NCBI RefSeq assembly: GCF_001188955.3
Contig: NZ_JPRF03000061.1
Location: 1 to 33,251 of the forward strand
Source of the DNA: Kitasatospora aureofaciens
Lineage (GTDB): Bacteria; Actinomycetota; Actinomycetes; Streptomycetales; Streptomycetaceae
Direction: 5' to 3'
DNA: 33,251 nucleotides
The position numbers and the translations under genes were made by a program. Below, in pieces: positions 8,161 through 15,704 of the stretch (position 1 is its first letter; each line of letters starts with the position of its first letter). Below the pieces are notes generated by a model, which was given only the letters and a program-made list of their open reading frames with translations, made no database searches and was not told the origin of the DNA.

Positions 8161-9566
8161 CAGGAAGCTCCTCCCAGCGGCAGGGTGGCGAGCATGCCGG
8201 GGGCCTGTTCGAGGTCGAGCCGGACCAGCCCGAGGCCGGTGCTCTGCGCCCGGGCCTCCACCTGGCGGCCGACCTGGCCGACCTCGCTCTCGCTGCGCCC
8301 GGTCACCCGCAGGTGCCCGCTGACGGTCACCGAGCCGCCGGTGCCGTGCCCGGCGGTGAGGCTGAAGGTGCTGGCCAGTGCGGGGGAGCCGGTGATCAGG
8401 TTGACCAGGTCCGGTGCGCCGATCCGGCCGGGTGCGCCGCCGGGGCGGCTGAGCTGCGGCCAGCGGGAGATCCAGTAGGTGCTGTGCCAGCGGTCGTCGA
8501 TCCGCCAGAAGCGGTTGCCCTCCTGGGTGCGGCGGGTGGTGCCGCCGCCGCTGCCGGTGCCCTGGCGCCCGGCCACCGCGATCGGGTTGGCGCAGGTGGC
8601 GATGGCCAGGGCGGCGATCAGTTCGCGCTCGTCCAGCACGGTGGCGTTGAACCCGGCGCTGTTGAGCCGCCCGGCCAGCTGGTCGGTGACCCGCTGGAGC
8701 GCCTTGCGGGCGCCCTCCTCGCCGCCGCCGCGGGCCCGGACGGCGGTGGCCGCGCGTTCCGGGTCGAGTTTGAGGGCGACCCAGGTGAGCCGCAGTCCGG
8801 GGGTCGAGGTGCCGTCCGGCAGTTCGCGGTAGGCGCGGGCGGCCAGCGACTGCTCGGGCAGGTGCGGGGCCGGGGCGGGCTGGGTGTGCTGGACCAGCTG
8901 CACCGACTCCAGGGTGATGTCGTCCACGGTGAGCGCCGAGCAGATGACGTCCAGCGGCAGCGGCAGCGCGGTGCGCACCGGGCGCAGTGGCTGGTCCTTG
9001 GCCTGGACGAGCAGCACCGAGCTGAGGAAGGTGCCGTCGCCGACCATGCCGGTCTCCCGGCGGACCGGGCGGCCGCCGAAGTCGGCCTCGGTGGCGTGGG
9101 TGCAGGTGCGCAGCCCGGGTTCGAGCTCCAGTGCGGGCGCCAGGGCCGGGTCGGTGCCGGGCGGCGGCAGCAGCGACTTCGCCTGCCTGCGGCGGGACTT
9201 GAGGGCCGAGCGCACCTGCAGCAGCTCCGGGATGGTGCGGCCGCGCAGCGGGACGAGCGCCAGCACCAGCAGGACCAGCGAGACCGCGCCGAAGCCGGCC
9301 GCGACCGGGCGGCTGATCGTCCAGCCGACCGCGACCAGGGCGACCGCGACCTCGACCAGGACGAGCTGCTGGAGCTTCAACCGGCCGCCGAGCAGCCCGG
9401 GTCGGGGGTTGACGCGCACCTGGACGGCGCCGCCTGCGCCGCCCGTCGTGGGCGGGCGGACGGCCGCGGACTCGGCGGGCGGGCCGCCGCGTCGGGCCCG
9501 TCCGGACCGGCGCGACCTCCCGCCGCCCGCGGTACCGCGGCGTTCTGGAGCGGTCTGGCTTGGCAT
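8160..9566 (-). CDS. eccE: Type VII secretion core component EccE
   Basis: A 468-aa protein. A basic, Pro/Gly-rich N-terminus (about 1-60) is followed by two close membrane segments at about 67-84 and 88-107, then a large soluble C-terminal domain. This is the EccE layout; in mycobacteria EccE sits at the periphery of the inner-membrane ESX complex. The segment after the membrane pair (PLRGRTIPELLQVRSALKSR) and the C-terminal sequence match the actinobacterial family as I know it. The ATG at 9566 has GAGAGGG about ten bases upstream. It is divergent from eccB with 201 bases between them, and its stop codon overlaps the next gene. An open frame continues upstream of 9566 on this strand but lies antisense to eccB and is not part of the gene. 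Confidence 0.88.
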   Translation of the reverse strand: MPSQTAPERRGTAGGGRSRRSGRARRGGPPAESAAVRPPTTGGAGGAVQVRVNPRPGLLGGRLKLQQLVLVEVAVALVAVGWTISRPVAAGFGAVSLVLLVLALVPLRGRTIPELLQVRSALKSRRRQAKSLLPPPGTDPALAPALELEPGLRTCTHATEADFGGRPVRRETGMVGDGTFLSSVLLVQAKDQPLRPVRTALPLPLDVICSALTVDDITLESVQLVQHTQPAPAPHLPEQSLAARAYRELPDGTSTPGLRLTWVALKLDPERAATAVRARGGGEEGARKALQRVTDQLAGRLNSAGFNATVLDERELIAALAIATCANPIAVAGRQGTGSGGGTTRRTQEGNRFWRIDDRWHSTYWISRWPQLSRPGGAPGRIGAPDLVNLITGSPALASTFSLTAGHGTGGSVTVSGHLRVTGRSESEVGQVGRQVEARAQSTGLGLVRLDLEQAPGMLATLPLGGAS

Positions 9567-9767
9567 CCCCCGGTGGCCCTCTCTGATCCGTTGTCGCGGC
9601 CCGGCTGGCTGGTTCGCGGACCGTACCCGTACCGTACTCACCGTCTGCTGCCGCATCGTAGAGGGTTCGGGCCGGATCCCGCCCGGCGGGTGCGGACCAC
9701 GGGGCCGGTCGGGCCGACGGGAGGCCGACCACGTCTGGCACACGTCTGACAGAGGGGGACGACGAGG
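9567..9767. promoter_or_regulatory. Divergent eccE/eccB intergenic region
   Basis: These 201 bases must hold promoters for both directions. Two exact copies of ACGTCTG at 9731-9737 and 9742-9748, eleven bases (one helical turn) apart, lie just before eccB and could be an operator or the -10 region of an alternative sigma factor. Overlapping CCGTAC repeats at about 9630-9646 give TACGGT elements on the minus strand that could act as -10 boxes for eccE. No convincing -35 was found for either gene. Confidence 0.4.
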
Positions 9768-11501
9768 ATGGCATCGCGCCGGGACGAGCTGAACGCGTAC
9801 ACCTTCGCGCGCAAACGCACGGTGGGGGCGTTCCTGCTGCCCTCCGGCGGCGGCAGCGACGAGGACGCGCCGCGCCCGGTGAAGGCGGTGCTGCCGAGCG
9901 TGCTGGTCGGGGCGGTGGTGGTGGCCGGGTTCGGCCTGTGGGGGGTGTTCAAGCCCGCGGCTCCGCTGCAGTGGGACAACGGCAAGAACATCGTCCAGGG
10001 CAAGCAGTCGACCACCCGCTACGTGGTGTTGACGGATCCGGACGGCAGGACCAAGCGGCTGCACCAGGTGCTCAACATGTCCTCGGCACGGCTGGTGCTG
10101 CCGGCGGACGCCAAGGTCGTGGTGGTCGACGACGGGGTGCTGGACCGCTACCCCAACCACGGTCCGACCATCGGGATCCCGTACGCCCCCGACAAGTTGC
10201 CGAGCAAGGACAACGCGAGCCGGCCGATGAAGTGGTCGGTCTGCGACCGGCCGGGTTCGGACGACAAGCAGGAGACCGTCAACCAGGCGGTGTTCGTGGC
10301 GGCGGGCCCGGACGCGGCGGCGCTGGCCGCCAAGGACCGGATGCTCGGCCCGGACCAGCTGATGCTGGTGCAACAGGCGGACGAGCAGCAGGTCTCGACC
10401 ACGTCGGGCCAGTCCGCCGGGGGCGCCGCGCCGGTGTTCCTGGTCGACGCGCAGGGCCGCAAGCACGTGATCGGCCCGAAGTCGGACGACAAGGAGCGCA
10501 GGGCGCTGATCACCGCGGTCTTCGGGCCCAACGCGGTGCCCCAGCGGGTCAAGCGGGAGTGGCTGGACACCCTGGTGAACGCCAGCCCGATCGTCTTCCC
10601 GGACGTCAAGGGGATGACCGACAGCCAGGGCGCCAACTCCGGTGTGAACCTGGGCAACGCGGCGGACCGTCGGATCGGTCGGCTGGTGCACTACCAGGAC
10701 CGCAACTACGTGGTCGGCAAGGACGGCCTCTTCCTGATCACCCCCTTCCAGGCGGAGCTGATCCGGCAGAACCCGGCCTACCAGGTGCTCTACAAGTACG
10801 ACCAGGACAAGCGGCCGCGCAGCGACGACATGACCCCGGACGACCAGTCCAGGTTCAACACCGACGTGAAGCTGCCCGACACCCCGGACGACTGGCCGAT
10901 GAAGTCCGGTGCGCCGGTGAACAACTGGCAGGACCGCCAGGACGCCCGACTCGTCGTCTGCAGCACCTACGACGGCATGTCCGACGACGGGCGCACGCCC
11001 AAGCGCAGCGTCTGGGCCGGCACCTCCTACCCGGCGGCGTACAACAACGGCGCGGGGGCGGCGTACGTGACGCCCGGCCACGGCCTGTTCTACCGGGCGG
11101 TGGACAATGCGGCCGGCGGCACCCAGCCCGGCGGCAACCAGCCGGGTGCCGGTGCGGCCGGCGCCAACGCCGCCGCGCCCGACGGCTCCGGCACCGACTT
11201 CCTGATCACCGAGACCGGCCTGCGCTACTCCGTCCCGGCCAACGGCGACGGCGGCCACGGCCCCAGCCCGACGCCGGGTGCGAGCGGCGCCGCGAAGACG
11301 CCGGGCCCGCAGCAGGGCACCCCGGCCCCGGGCTCCGGGGGCCAGCCGACCCAGAACCCGGACGACCAACCCGGTGGCAACCAGGCCCGATTGGGTTACC
11401 AGAACGTCCAGCCGCTGCCGGTACCGAAGGAGTGGTCGAACCTGGTCCCGGCCGGTCCGCCGCTGACCGCGAAGAGCGCCGCGCAGCCGCAGAACGCCTG
11501 A
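9768..11501 (+). CDS. eccB: Type VII secretion core component EccB
   Basis: A 577-aa protein. It opens with MASRRDELNAYTFARKR, the characteristic cytoplasmic start of EccB, and has one membrane segment at about 38-60 and a large extracytoplasmic part. The periplasmic region carries the repeated EccB pattern (VLVDPDG/R-type strands, ITPFQAELIRQNPAY, and two cysteines near CDRPGS and VVCSTYDG that may pair). Residues about 450-540 are a Gly/Pro/Gln-rich linker, and the end is Pro-rich. EccB is a membrane-anchored subunit of the ESX export complex. The ATG at 9768 has GAGGGGG upstream and GAGG directly before it. It heads a plus-strand group with two WXG100 genes and mycP, but a hairpin and a new promoter lie between eccB and the first WXG100 gene, so expression is probably not strictly linked. 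Confidence 0.93.
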   Translation: MASRRDELNAYTFARKRTVGAFLLPSGGGSDEDAPRPVKAVLPSVLVGAVVVAGFGLWGVFKPAAPLQWDNGKNIVQGKQSTTRYVVLTDPDGRTKRLHQVLNMSSARLVLPADAKVVVVDDGVLDRYPNHGPTIGIPYAPDKLPSKDNASRPMKWSVCDRPGSDDKQETVNQAVFVAAGPDAAALAAKDRMLGPDQLMLVQQADEQQVSTTSGQSAGGAAPVFLVDAQGRKHVIGPKSDDKERRALITAVFGPNAVPQRVKREWLDTLVNASPIVFPDVKGMTDSQGANSGVNLGNAADRRIGRLVHYQDRNYVVGKDGLFLITPFQAELIRQNPAYQVLYKYDQDKRPRSDDMTPDDQSRFNTDVKLPDTPDDWPMKSGAPVNNWQDRQDARLVVCSTYDGMSDDGRTPKRSVWAGTSYPAAYNNGAGAAYVTPGHGLFYRAVDNAAGGTQPGGNQPGAGAAGANAAAPDGSGTDFLITETGLRYSVPANGDGGHGPSPTPGASGAAKTPGPQQGTPAPGSGGQPTQNPDDQPGGNQARLGYQNVQPLPVPKEWSNLVPAGPPLTAKSAAQPQNA

Positions 11502-11503
11502 CC

Positions 11504-11517
11504 TGCCGGGCCCGGCA
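11504..11517 (+). terminator. Palindrome directly after eccB
   Basis: TGCCGGGCCCGGCA is a perfect 14-base palindrome starting three bases after the eccB stop. It can fold as a short GC hairpin and may end or attenuate the eccB transcript ahead of the separate esx promoter. Confidence 0.4.
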
Positions 11518-11566
11518 ACGGAATTGGCCCCAGTGTCATGGTCTGGTAACTACTCAGCGCTCGATG

Positions 11567-11595
11567 TTGGGTGAGTTGCGTGTGCCGACTACAGT
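11567..11595 (+). promoter_or_regulatory. Candidate vegetative promoter of the WXG100 gene pair
   Basis: TTGGGT (11567-11572), 17-base spacer, TACAGT (11590-11595). The spacing is ideal and both boxes resemble the main actinomycete sigma factor consensus. Transcription would start near 11602, giving a leader of about 80 bases with two hairpins. Confidence 0.5.
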
Positions 11596-11604
11596 GCTGC
11601 TCGA

Positions 11605-11644
11605 CATCACACGGGTGATGTGGCGGCAGGGCCCTGGGGGCCCT
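11605..11644 (+). promoter_or_regulatory. Two consecutive hairpins in the esx leader
   Basis: CATCAC-ACGG-GTGATG (11605-11620) is a perfect 6-bp stem with a tetraloop. AGGGCCC-TGG-GGGCCCT (11628-11644) is a perfect 7-bp stem with a 3-base loop. Both fall between the candidate promoter and the ATG at 11684. They could stabilise the abundant esx mRNA at its 5' end or attenuate transcription. The CATCAC/GTGATG palindrome could also be a protein-binding site near the start point. Confidence 0.45.
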
Positions 11645-11683
11645 CCGTGCACACAATGTTTGTCTCATGGGGGATGGTGGAGC

Positions 11684-11986
11684 ATGAGTGACGGCCAGTT
11701 CACGGTGACCGCACAGGAGATGATGGACTTCGCCGGGAAGATCGAGACGGCGATCGGTCAGATCGAGCAGGAGCGCTCCGCGCTCCAGACCACGGTCGAC
11801 AACATCACCGGCGGCTGGAAGGGCCAGGCGGCCGACGCCTACAAGTCCCTGCAGACGCAGGTCAACGAGGACGTCAAGAAGCTGAAGGAATCGCTGACCG
11901 CGATCAAGCACGCGATCGAGCTGACCACCAAGCACTACGCGAGCGCCGAAGAGGAGCAGAAGTCGCTGTTCGGCCCGCAGGGCTGA
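11684..11986 (+). CDS. WXG100 (ESAT-6-like) secreted protein, first of the pair
   Basis: Exactly 100 aa, the standard family length. It is predicted to be two helices around the turn motif W45-K46-G47. The C-terminal YASAE (Y85-E89) fits the YxxxD/E export signal known for type VII substrates. It has no Sec signal, as expected. The probable role is a secreted substrate forming a dimer with the second WXG100 protein and recognised by EccC. In S. coelicolor an EsxA/EsxB pair is reported to affect sporulation; which of the two names belongs to this gene cannot be decided from the sequence, so no symbol is given. The ATG at 11684 has GGTGGAG upstream. The gene is far below the length of the neighbouring genes and is followed after 98 bases by its partner. 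Confidence 0.93.
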   Translation: MSDGQFTVTAQEMMDFAGKIETAIGQIEQERSALQTTVDNITGGWKGQAADAYKSLQTQVNEDVKKLKESLTAIKHAIELTTKHYASAEEEQKSLFGPQG

Positions 11987-12084
11987 TCGTCGAAGCGCTG
12001 ATCACCACTCTGTTCCGACCGTCCGCCCGCCGGGGTGCCCGCGGCTGAGCGCCGGGTGCTCCGCATCTTCGTCAAGGAGACATT

Positions 12085-12378
12085 GTGTCCGACCACATTC
12101 TCGTCAACTTCCAGACCCTGCACCAGGCGTCGCAGGACGTGCAGAACTCGGCCAACAAGATCGAGCAGATGCTGTCCGACCTGCGCAAGGAGGTCGTCAA
12201 GATCTCCCAGGGCTGGCAGGGCCAGGCCCAGCAGGGCTACAACGCCCAGCAGGCCAAGTGGGACAACTCCGCCCAGGACCTGAAGGACACCTGCGCCAAG
12301 ATCTCCAGCTCGCTGGAGAGCGCCGCGCAGAGCTACCAGCAGACCGAGAAGAAGAACGCCGGTCTCTGGCAGGGCTGA
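12085..12378 (+). CDS. WXG100 (ESAT-6/CFP-10-like) secreted protein, second of the pair
   Basis: A 97-aa helical hairpin protein with W44-Q45-G46 at the turn and YQQTE (Y84-E88) near the C-terminus, again the YxxxD/E export pattern. It is rich in Gln, Ser and Lys and has no signal peptide. It starts at GTG 12085, seven bases after AAGGAG. It probably forms a heterodimer with the first WXG100 protein. Because both partners carry WXG and a YxxxE motif, either or both could be recognised by the secretion ATPase. A strong terminator follows directly, so the two small genes can form a separate abundant transcript. Confidence 0.93.
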   Translation: MSDHILVNFQTLHQASQDVQNSANKIEQMLSDLRKEVVKISQGWQGQAQQGYNAQQAKWDNSAQDLKDTCAKISSSLESAAQSYQQTEKKNAGLWQG

Positions 12379-12384
12379 TCGACC

Positions 12385-12437
12385 GTTCCCGGACGGGAAC
12401 AGCAGGGGCGGGTACCCGGGCTTCCGGGCACCCGCCC
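12385..12437 (+). terminator. Tandem hairpin terminator after the WXG100 pair
   Basis: The first hairpin is GTTCCCG-GA-CGGGAAC (12385-12400). The second is GGGCGGGT/ACCCGCCC with inner CCCGG/CCGGG (12406-12437), 13 bp with one mismatch and a GCTT loop, followed by TTC. This is a strong structure starting seven bases after the stop. Only 32 bases separate it from the mycP start. Confidence 0.75.
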
Positions 12438-12469
12438 TTCGGCGCGTGGCGCGGCACGGGGTGGAGAAC

Positions 12470-13714
12470 ATGAGGGGTGGCAGGGTGTCCGGACGCGGGT
12501 TCCGTAGGACGGCCGCGGCGCTGGCCGCGCTCGTGGTGCTGGGCGGCCCGCTGACCGCCCCGGCGTACGCGGACGGGCCCGGGCTGGCCTCCGCCGGTGA
12601 CTGCCCCAGGCCCGCCCCCGACGTGCAGACCGTGCCGTGGTCCCTCCAGCGGCTGCTGCTGGACGAGTTGTGGCAGGGCGGGAAGACCACCGGCAGCGGC
12701 GTGCGGGTCGCGGTCATCGACACCGGGGTGGACGACGGCAACCCGCAACTGGCCGGCAAGGTGGACGCGGGCCCCAGCCTGCTGTTCGACAAGCAGAACA
12801 ACAAGCCGGTCGACGGCACCTCCAAGAACGACACCGTCGGCCACGGCACCAAGGTGGCCGGCATCATCGCCGCGAGCCGCAGCGACCGGACCGGTTTCGT
12901 CGGACTGGCCCCCGACGCCAGGATCTACGCGATCCGGCAGAACGACAGCGAGGGCAACGGCGACGTCTCCACCCTCACCAAGGCCATCAACGACGCGATC
13001 GACAACCACGTCCAGGTCATCAACATCTCGCAGGACGTGCGCGGCGCCGGCGACGCCCGGTTCGGCGGCTACGCGGACCTCAAGGCCGCCGTCGAGCGGG
13101 CCGAGCAGAACAAGATCGTGGTGGTCGCCTCCAGCGGCAACGACGGCAAGGAGGGCGACACCTACCCGGGCGCCTTCCCGACCGTGCTGTCCGTGGGCGC
13201 CTCCGACCGCAACAACGAGCGCGCGCCGTTCTCGCAGTACGGCTCCTTCGTGAAGGTCGCCGCGCCCGGCGTCGAGATGCTCTCGACGGTGCCCGGCGGC
13301 GGCCAGTGCGTGGACAACGGCACCAGCTTCGCCGCCCCGTACGTCGCCGGGCTCGCCGCCCTGCTGGTCGGCGCCCACCCGAAGTGGACGCCGGCCCAGG
13401 TACGGGCCTGGATCGAGCAGTCCGCCCAGCGCACCGAGCGCGGCCCGAACGAGTTCATCGGCTGGGGCGTGGTGGATCCGGTGAAGGCCGTCACCAAGGC
13501 GCCCGAGAACCCGCCGTCCGAGGCCGCCCCGGACGCCCCGGTGCAGCTGGCCTCGGCCCCGATCGTGCCGGCGCCGGTCGGCATCGGCGAGACCCAGGCC
13601 GACCGCGACGGCCGCACCGCCACCTACGTTGTCGGCGCCGGGGCGCTGCTGGTCGCCCTGCTGATCGGCGGGGGCGTCGTGCTGCGCGACCAGCGCCGCG
13701 GGTCCGCCGACTGA
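12470..13714 (+). CDS. mycP: Type VII secretion-associated subtilisin-like serine protease (mycosin)
   Basis: A 414-aa S8 protease. It has an N-terminal signal peptide (RTAAALAALVVLGG to about residue 35, AYA cleavage-like site) and a catalytic triad at D84 (AVIDTGVD), H125 (VGHGTKVAG) and S286 (NGTSFAAPYV), with oxyanion Asn224 (SSGND). After a Pro/Ala-rich linker there is a C-terminal membrane segment (about 370-395) ending in an Arg-rich tail, which is the mycosin layout with the protease outside the membrane. Mycosins stabilise the ESX complex and process some substrates. The ATG at 12470 is preferred because GGTGGAG is six bases upstream; an in-frame GTG at 12446 lies just after the terminator hairpin and has no site. 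No separate promoter was recognised, so read-through from the esx transcript is possible. Confidence 0.92.
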   Translation: MRGGRVSGRGFRRTAAALAALVVLGGPLTAPAYADGPGLASAGDCPRPAPDVQTVPWSLQRLLLDELWQGGKTTGSGVRVAVIDTGVDDGNPQLAGKVDAGPSLLFDKQNNKPVDGTSKNDTVGHGTKVAGIIAASRSDRTGFVGLAPDARIYAIRQNDSEGNGDVSTLTKAINDAIDNHVQVINISQDVRGAGDARFGGYADLKAAVERAEQNKIVVVASSGNDGKEGDTYPGAFPTVLSVGASDRNNERAPFSQYGSFVKVAAPGVEMLSTVPGGGQCVDNGTSFAAPYVAGLAALLVGAHPKWTPAQVRAWIEQSAQRTERGPNEFIGWGVVDPVKAVTKAPENPPSEAAPDAPVQLASAPIVPAPVGIGETQADRDGRTATYVVGAGALLVALLIGGGVVLRDQRRGSAD

Positions 13715-13723
13715 AGAACCCGC

Positions 13724-13750
13724 GGAACGCCTGTAACACCGGCGCCCGTT
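13724..13750 (+). promoter_or_regulatory. Candidate ECF-type (autoregulatory) promoter of the sigma factor gene
   Basis: GGAAC (13724-13728), 18 bases, CGTT (13747-13750). GGAAC at -35 and CGT at -10 are the classic elements for group-4 sigma factors. It lies 52 bases upstream of the sigma factor ATG, which suggests autoregulation. Confidence 0.5.
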
Positions 13751-13802
13751 CACCGCATCCATCAGGTGTCAGGGGCACACGGACGCGGGGGAGCGACGGG
13801 CG

Positions 13803-14345
13803 ATGGGGTGGACGAGGGGCGGTCGCGAGACCAAGGACGCCGAGTTCCTGGAACTCGTCTCCAGCCGCACCGGCCACCTCTACCGCTCGGCCTGTCTGCT
13901 CACCAGCGGCGACACCCACTACGCCGAGGACCTCGTGCAGGAGGCCCTCAGCCGGATGTACGTGCTCTGGCGGCGCAGCGCCTTCACCGGCGGCCGGAAC
14001 CGCATCGAGAACCCGGCGGCCTACACCCACACGGTGATGGTGCGCACCTTCATCGCCCAGCAGCGACGCCGTTCCAGCGGCGAGCGCCCGACCGAGACCC
14101 TGCCGGAGCGGGAGGGGCACGACGCGGACAGCAGTCTGCGGCTGACCCTGCTCGACGCGCTCGGGCGGATGTCGGCGAAGGACCGGGCCGTGCTGGTGCT
14201 GCGCTACTGGGAGGACCGCAGCGTCGAGGAGACCGCCGAGGTGCTGCGGCTGTCCTCCGGCGCGGTCCGGACCAGGACCACCCGGGCGCTGGCCCGGCTG
14301 CGCACCCTGCTCGGCGACTCGCTGGCCGAACTCGCCGCCCGCTGA
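13803..14345 (+). CDS. SigE-family (ECF) RNA polymerase sigma factor
   Basis: 180 aa, normal size for the actinobacterial SigE-family subgroup. Region 2 is at about residues 15-55 (FLELVSSRTGHLYRSACLL, YAEDLVQEALSRMYVLW). Region 4 is at about 115-172 (LDALGRMSAKDRAVLVLRYWED, SVEETAEVLRLSSGAVRTRTTRALARL) with a helix-turn-helix for -35 recognition. There is no extra C-terminal domain. It directs RNA polymerase to a small regulon, probably including its own promoter at 13724-13750. It sits 88 bases after mycP on the same strand, and the next gene encodes a membrane protein whose N-terminus faces the cytoplasm, a likely regulator. The ATG at 13803 follows GGGGGAG by about 11 bases. Control of the secretion locus is an attractive inference without direct evidence. 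Confidence 0.92.
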   Translation: MGWTRGGRETKDAEFLELVSSRTGHLYRSACLLTSGDTHYAEDLVQEALSRMYVLWRRSAFTGGRNRIENPAAYTHTVMVRTFIAQQRRRSSGERPTETLPEREGHDADSSLRLTLLDALGRMSAKDRAVLVLRYWEDRSVEETAEVLRLSSGAVRTRTTRALARLRTLLGDSLAELAAR

Positions 14346-14348
14346 CAC

Positions 14349-14387
14349 GTTCCGCAAGTTCCGCAGCGTTCCGCGCAGTGGGAACGC
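14349..14387 (+). repeat. Triple GTTCCGC repeat and hairpin between sigma factor and partner gene
   Basis: GTTCCGC occurs at 14349-14355, 14358-14364 and 14368-14374 (steps of 9 and 10 bases), followed by GGAACGC at 14381-14387. The last copy and the GGAACGC can pair as GCGTTCC/GGAACGC, a 7-bp stem with an 8-base loop, followed by a C/T-rich run. It may be a weak terminator, or an operator made of one-turn repeats. Confidence 0.5.
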
Positions 14388-14443
14388 CCTGCTCACCCCC
14401 CTTTCTCTGGCACTTCCGCGACGCAAGGAGACGGTGATCCGCC

Positions 14444-15691
14444 ATGTCCGAGCCGGACAAGTTCGAAGACGATCTTCTCTACGCCCTCACCCGTACCGGC
14501 GAGGGCTTCCGCCCCGATCAGACCGACCAGGCCGGGCTGGTCGCGGGCGGTTACCAGCGCGGCCGCCGCCGGTGGCGCCGCCGTTCGACCGCCGCGGTGG
14601 TGGGGAGTGCCGCCGCCCTGGCTCTGGTGGGCACCGGCGCGGTGTACCTGACGGGCAACGGTTCGCCGTCCGGCGGCACGGCCACGGTGGCCGCCGCCCC
14701 CTCCGCCTCGGCCGCCGCCCTGACCCCGGCCTCCGCCGGCCCGGGCACCCCCACCCCCACCGCGGCCGCGACGGTCTCCGGCGACGAGGTGCTGTCCACC
14801 TTCAAGGCCCTGCTGCCCAAGGGCGGGATCACCGAGGCCGGCGGCCGCGGCACCGACGACCCCCAGCTCAAGGGCACCTACGTGGGCGCCCAGCTGGTGT
14901 TCGACGACGGCGCCGGCAAGTCGCTCCTCATGCTCGGCGTCCAGAAGCACCGCCCGGGCCAGAGCCAGGACCGGTCGTGCCCCGAGCTCAAGCCCGGTCA
15001 ACTCGACGCCTGCTCGGTCACCACCCTGGCGGACGGCTCCAAGCTGTACCTCAGCGAGGGCTACGAGTACCCGGACCACCGCGCCACCACCAAGGAGTGG
15101 ATGGCGTCGCTGACCGGGCCCGACGGCCGGGAGATCAACCTCAGCGAGTGGAACTCGCCGCAGGAGAAGGGCGCGCCCGACAGCCGTCCCAACCCGCCGC
15201 TCACCCTGGACCAGCTCAAGGCGATCGTGACCGACAAGTCCTGGGACCGGATCGTGGCGGCGGTCAAGCCCGACGGTGTCGACTACGCGGCCCTGAGCAC
15301 CGGGGTGTCCCTGCAGGACCGGCAGGCGATCCTCACCCGGCTGCTGCCCGCCGGGGTGAGCACGACCAAGGTCGACGGCAACGAGGTCGTCATGAACGTC
15401 GAGCTCGCCCAGGGCGGCGCCACCGGCTCGCTGGTCGTGCGGATGCAGAAGCTGACCGGGCAGACGGGGGAGGCGAAGGACGGGGCCCAGGGCGCGACCA
15501 CGCTGCCCGAGGGCGGTCAGCTCAAGCTCTACGGCCCCGGGACGGCCAACCCGAAGGGGGCGCCGATGGCCGAGGTCGTGCGGAACGGCATCCTCGTCCA
15601 GGTCGGCGAGCCGCCGACCGGCAAGCCGCTGCTCAGCCTGGACCAGCTGAAGGCGATCGCCACCAGCCCGGAGTGGAAGCCCAGGAAGTAG
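14444..15691 (+). CDS. Membrane-anchored protein next to the sigma factor, candidate anti-sigma or regulator
   Basis: A 415-aa protein of no family I can name. Residues 1-50 are a charged cytoplasmic segment (EDDLLYALTRTGEGFRPD; then GYQRGRRRWRRR). One membrane segment lies at about 50-68. A Thr/Pro/Ala-rich linker to about 110 is followed by an extracytoplasmic domain of about 300 residues with repeated LDQLKAIVTDKSWD / LDQLKAIATSPEW segments. The order short cytoplasmic head, one membrane pass, outer sensor and the position directly after an ECF sigma gene suggest that the head controls the sigma factor. No zinc-binding HxxxCxxC anti-sigma motif is present, so the mode would differ from the RsrA/ZAS type. 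The ATG at 14444 has AAGGAG 12 bases upstream, a rather long spacing. It ends in a strong terminator shared with the convergent permease gene. Confidence 0.85.
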   Translation: MSEPDKFEDDLLYALTRTGEGFRPDQTDQAGLVAGGYQRGRRRWRRRSTAAVVGSAAALALVGTGAVYLTGNGSPSGGTATVAAAPSASAAALTPASAGPGTPTPTAAATVSGDEVLSTFKALLPKGGITEAGGRGTDDPQLKGTYVGAQLVFDDGAGKSLLMLGVQKHRPGQSQDRSCPELKPGQLDACSVTTLADGSKLYLSEGYEYPDHRATTKEWMASLTGPDGREINLSEWNSPQEKGAPDSRPNPPLTLDQLKAIVTDKSWDRIVAAVKPDGVDYAALSTGVSLQDRQAILTRLLPAGVSTTKVDGNEVVMNVELAQGGATGSLVVRMQKLTGQTGEAKDGAQGATTLPEGGQLKLYGPGTANPKGAPMAEVVRNGILVQVGEPPTGKPLLSLDQLKAIATSPEWKPRK

Positions 15692-15704
15692 CGGCCACGG
15701 ACGT

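Noticed and set aside
12446..12469. GTG start for mycP at 12446
   Set aside because: No ribosome-binding site and nearly inside the terminator; the ATG at 12470 has GGTGGAG.
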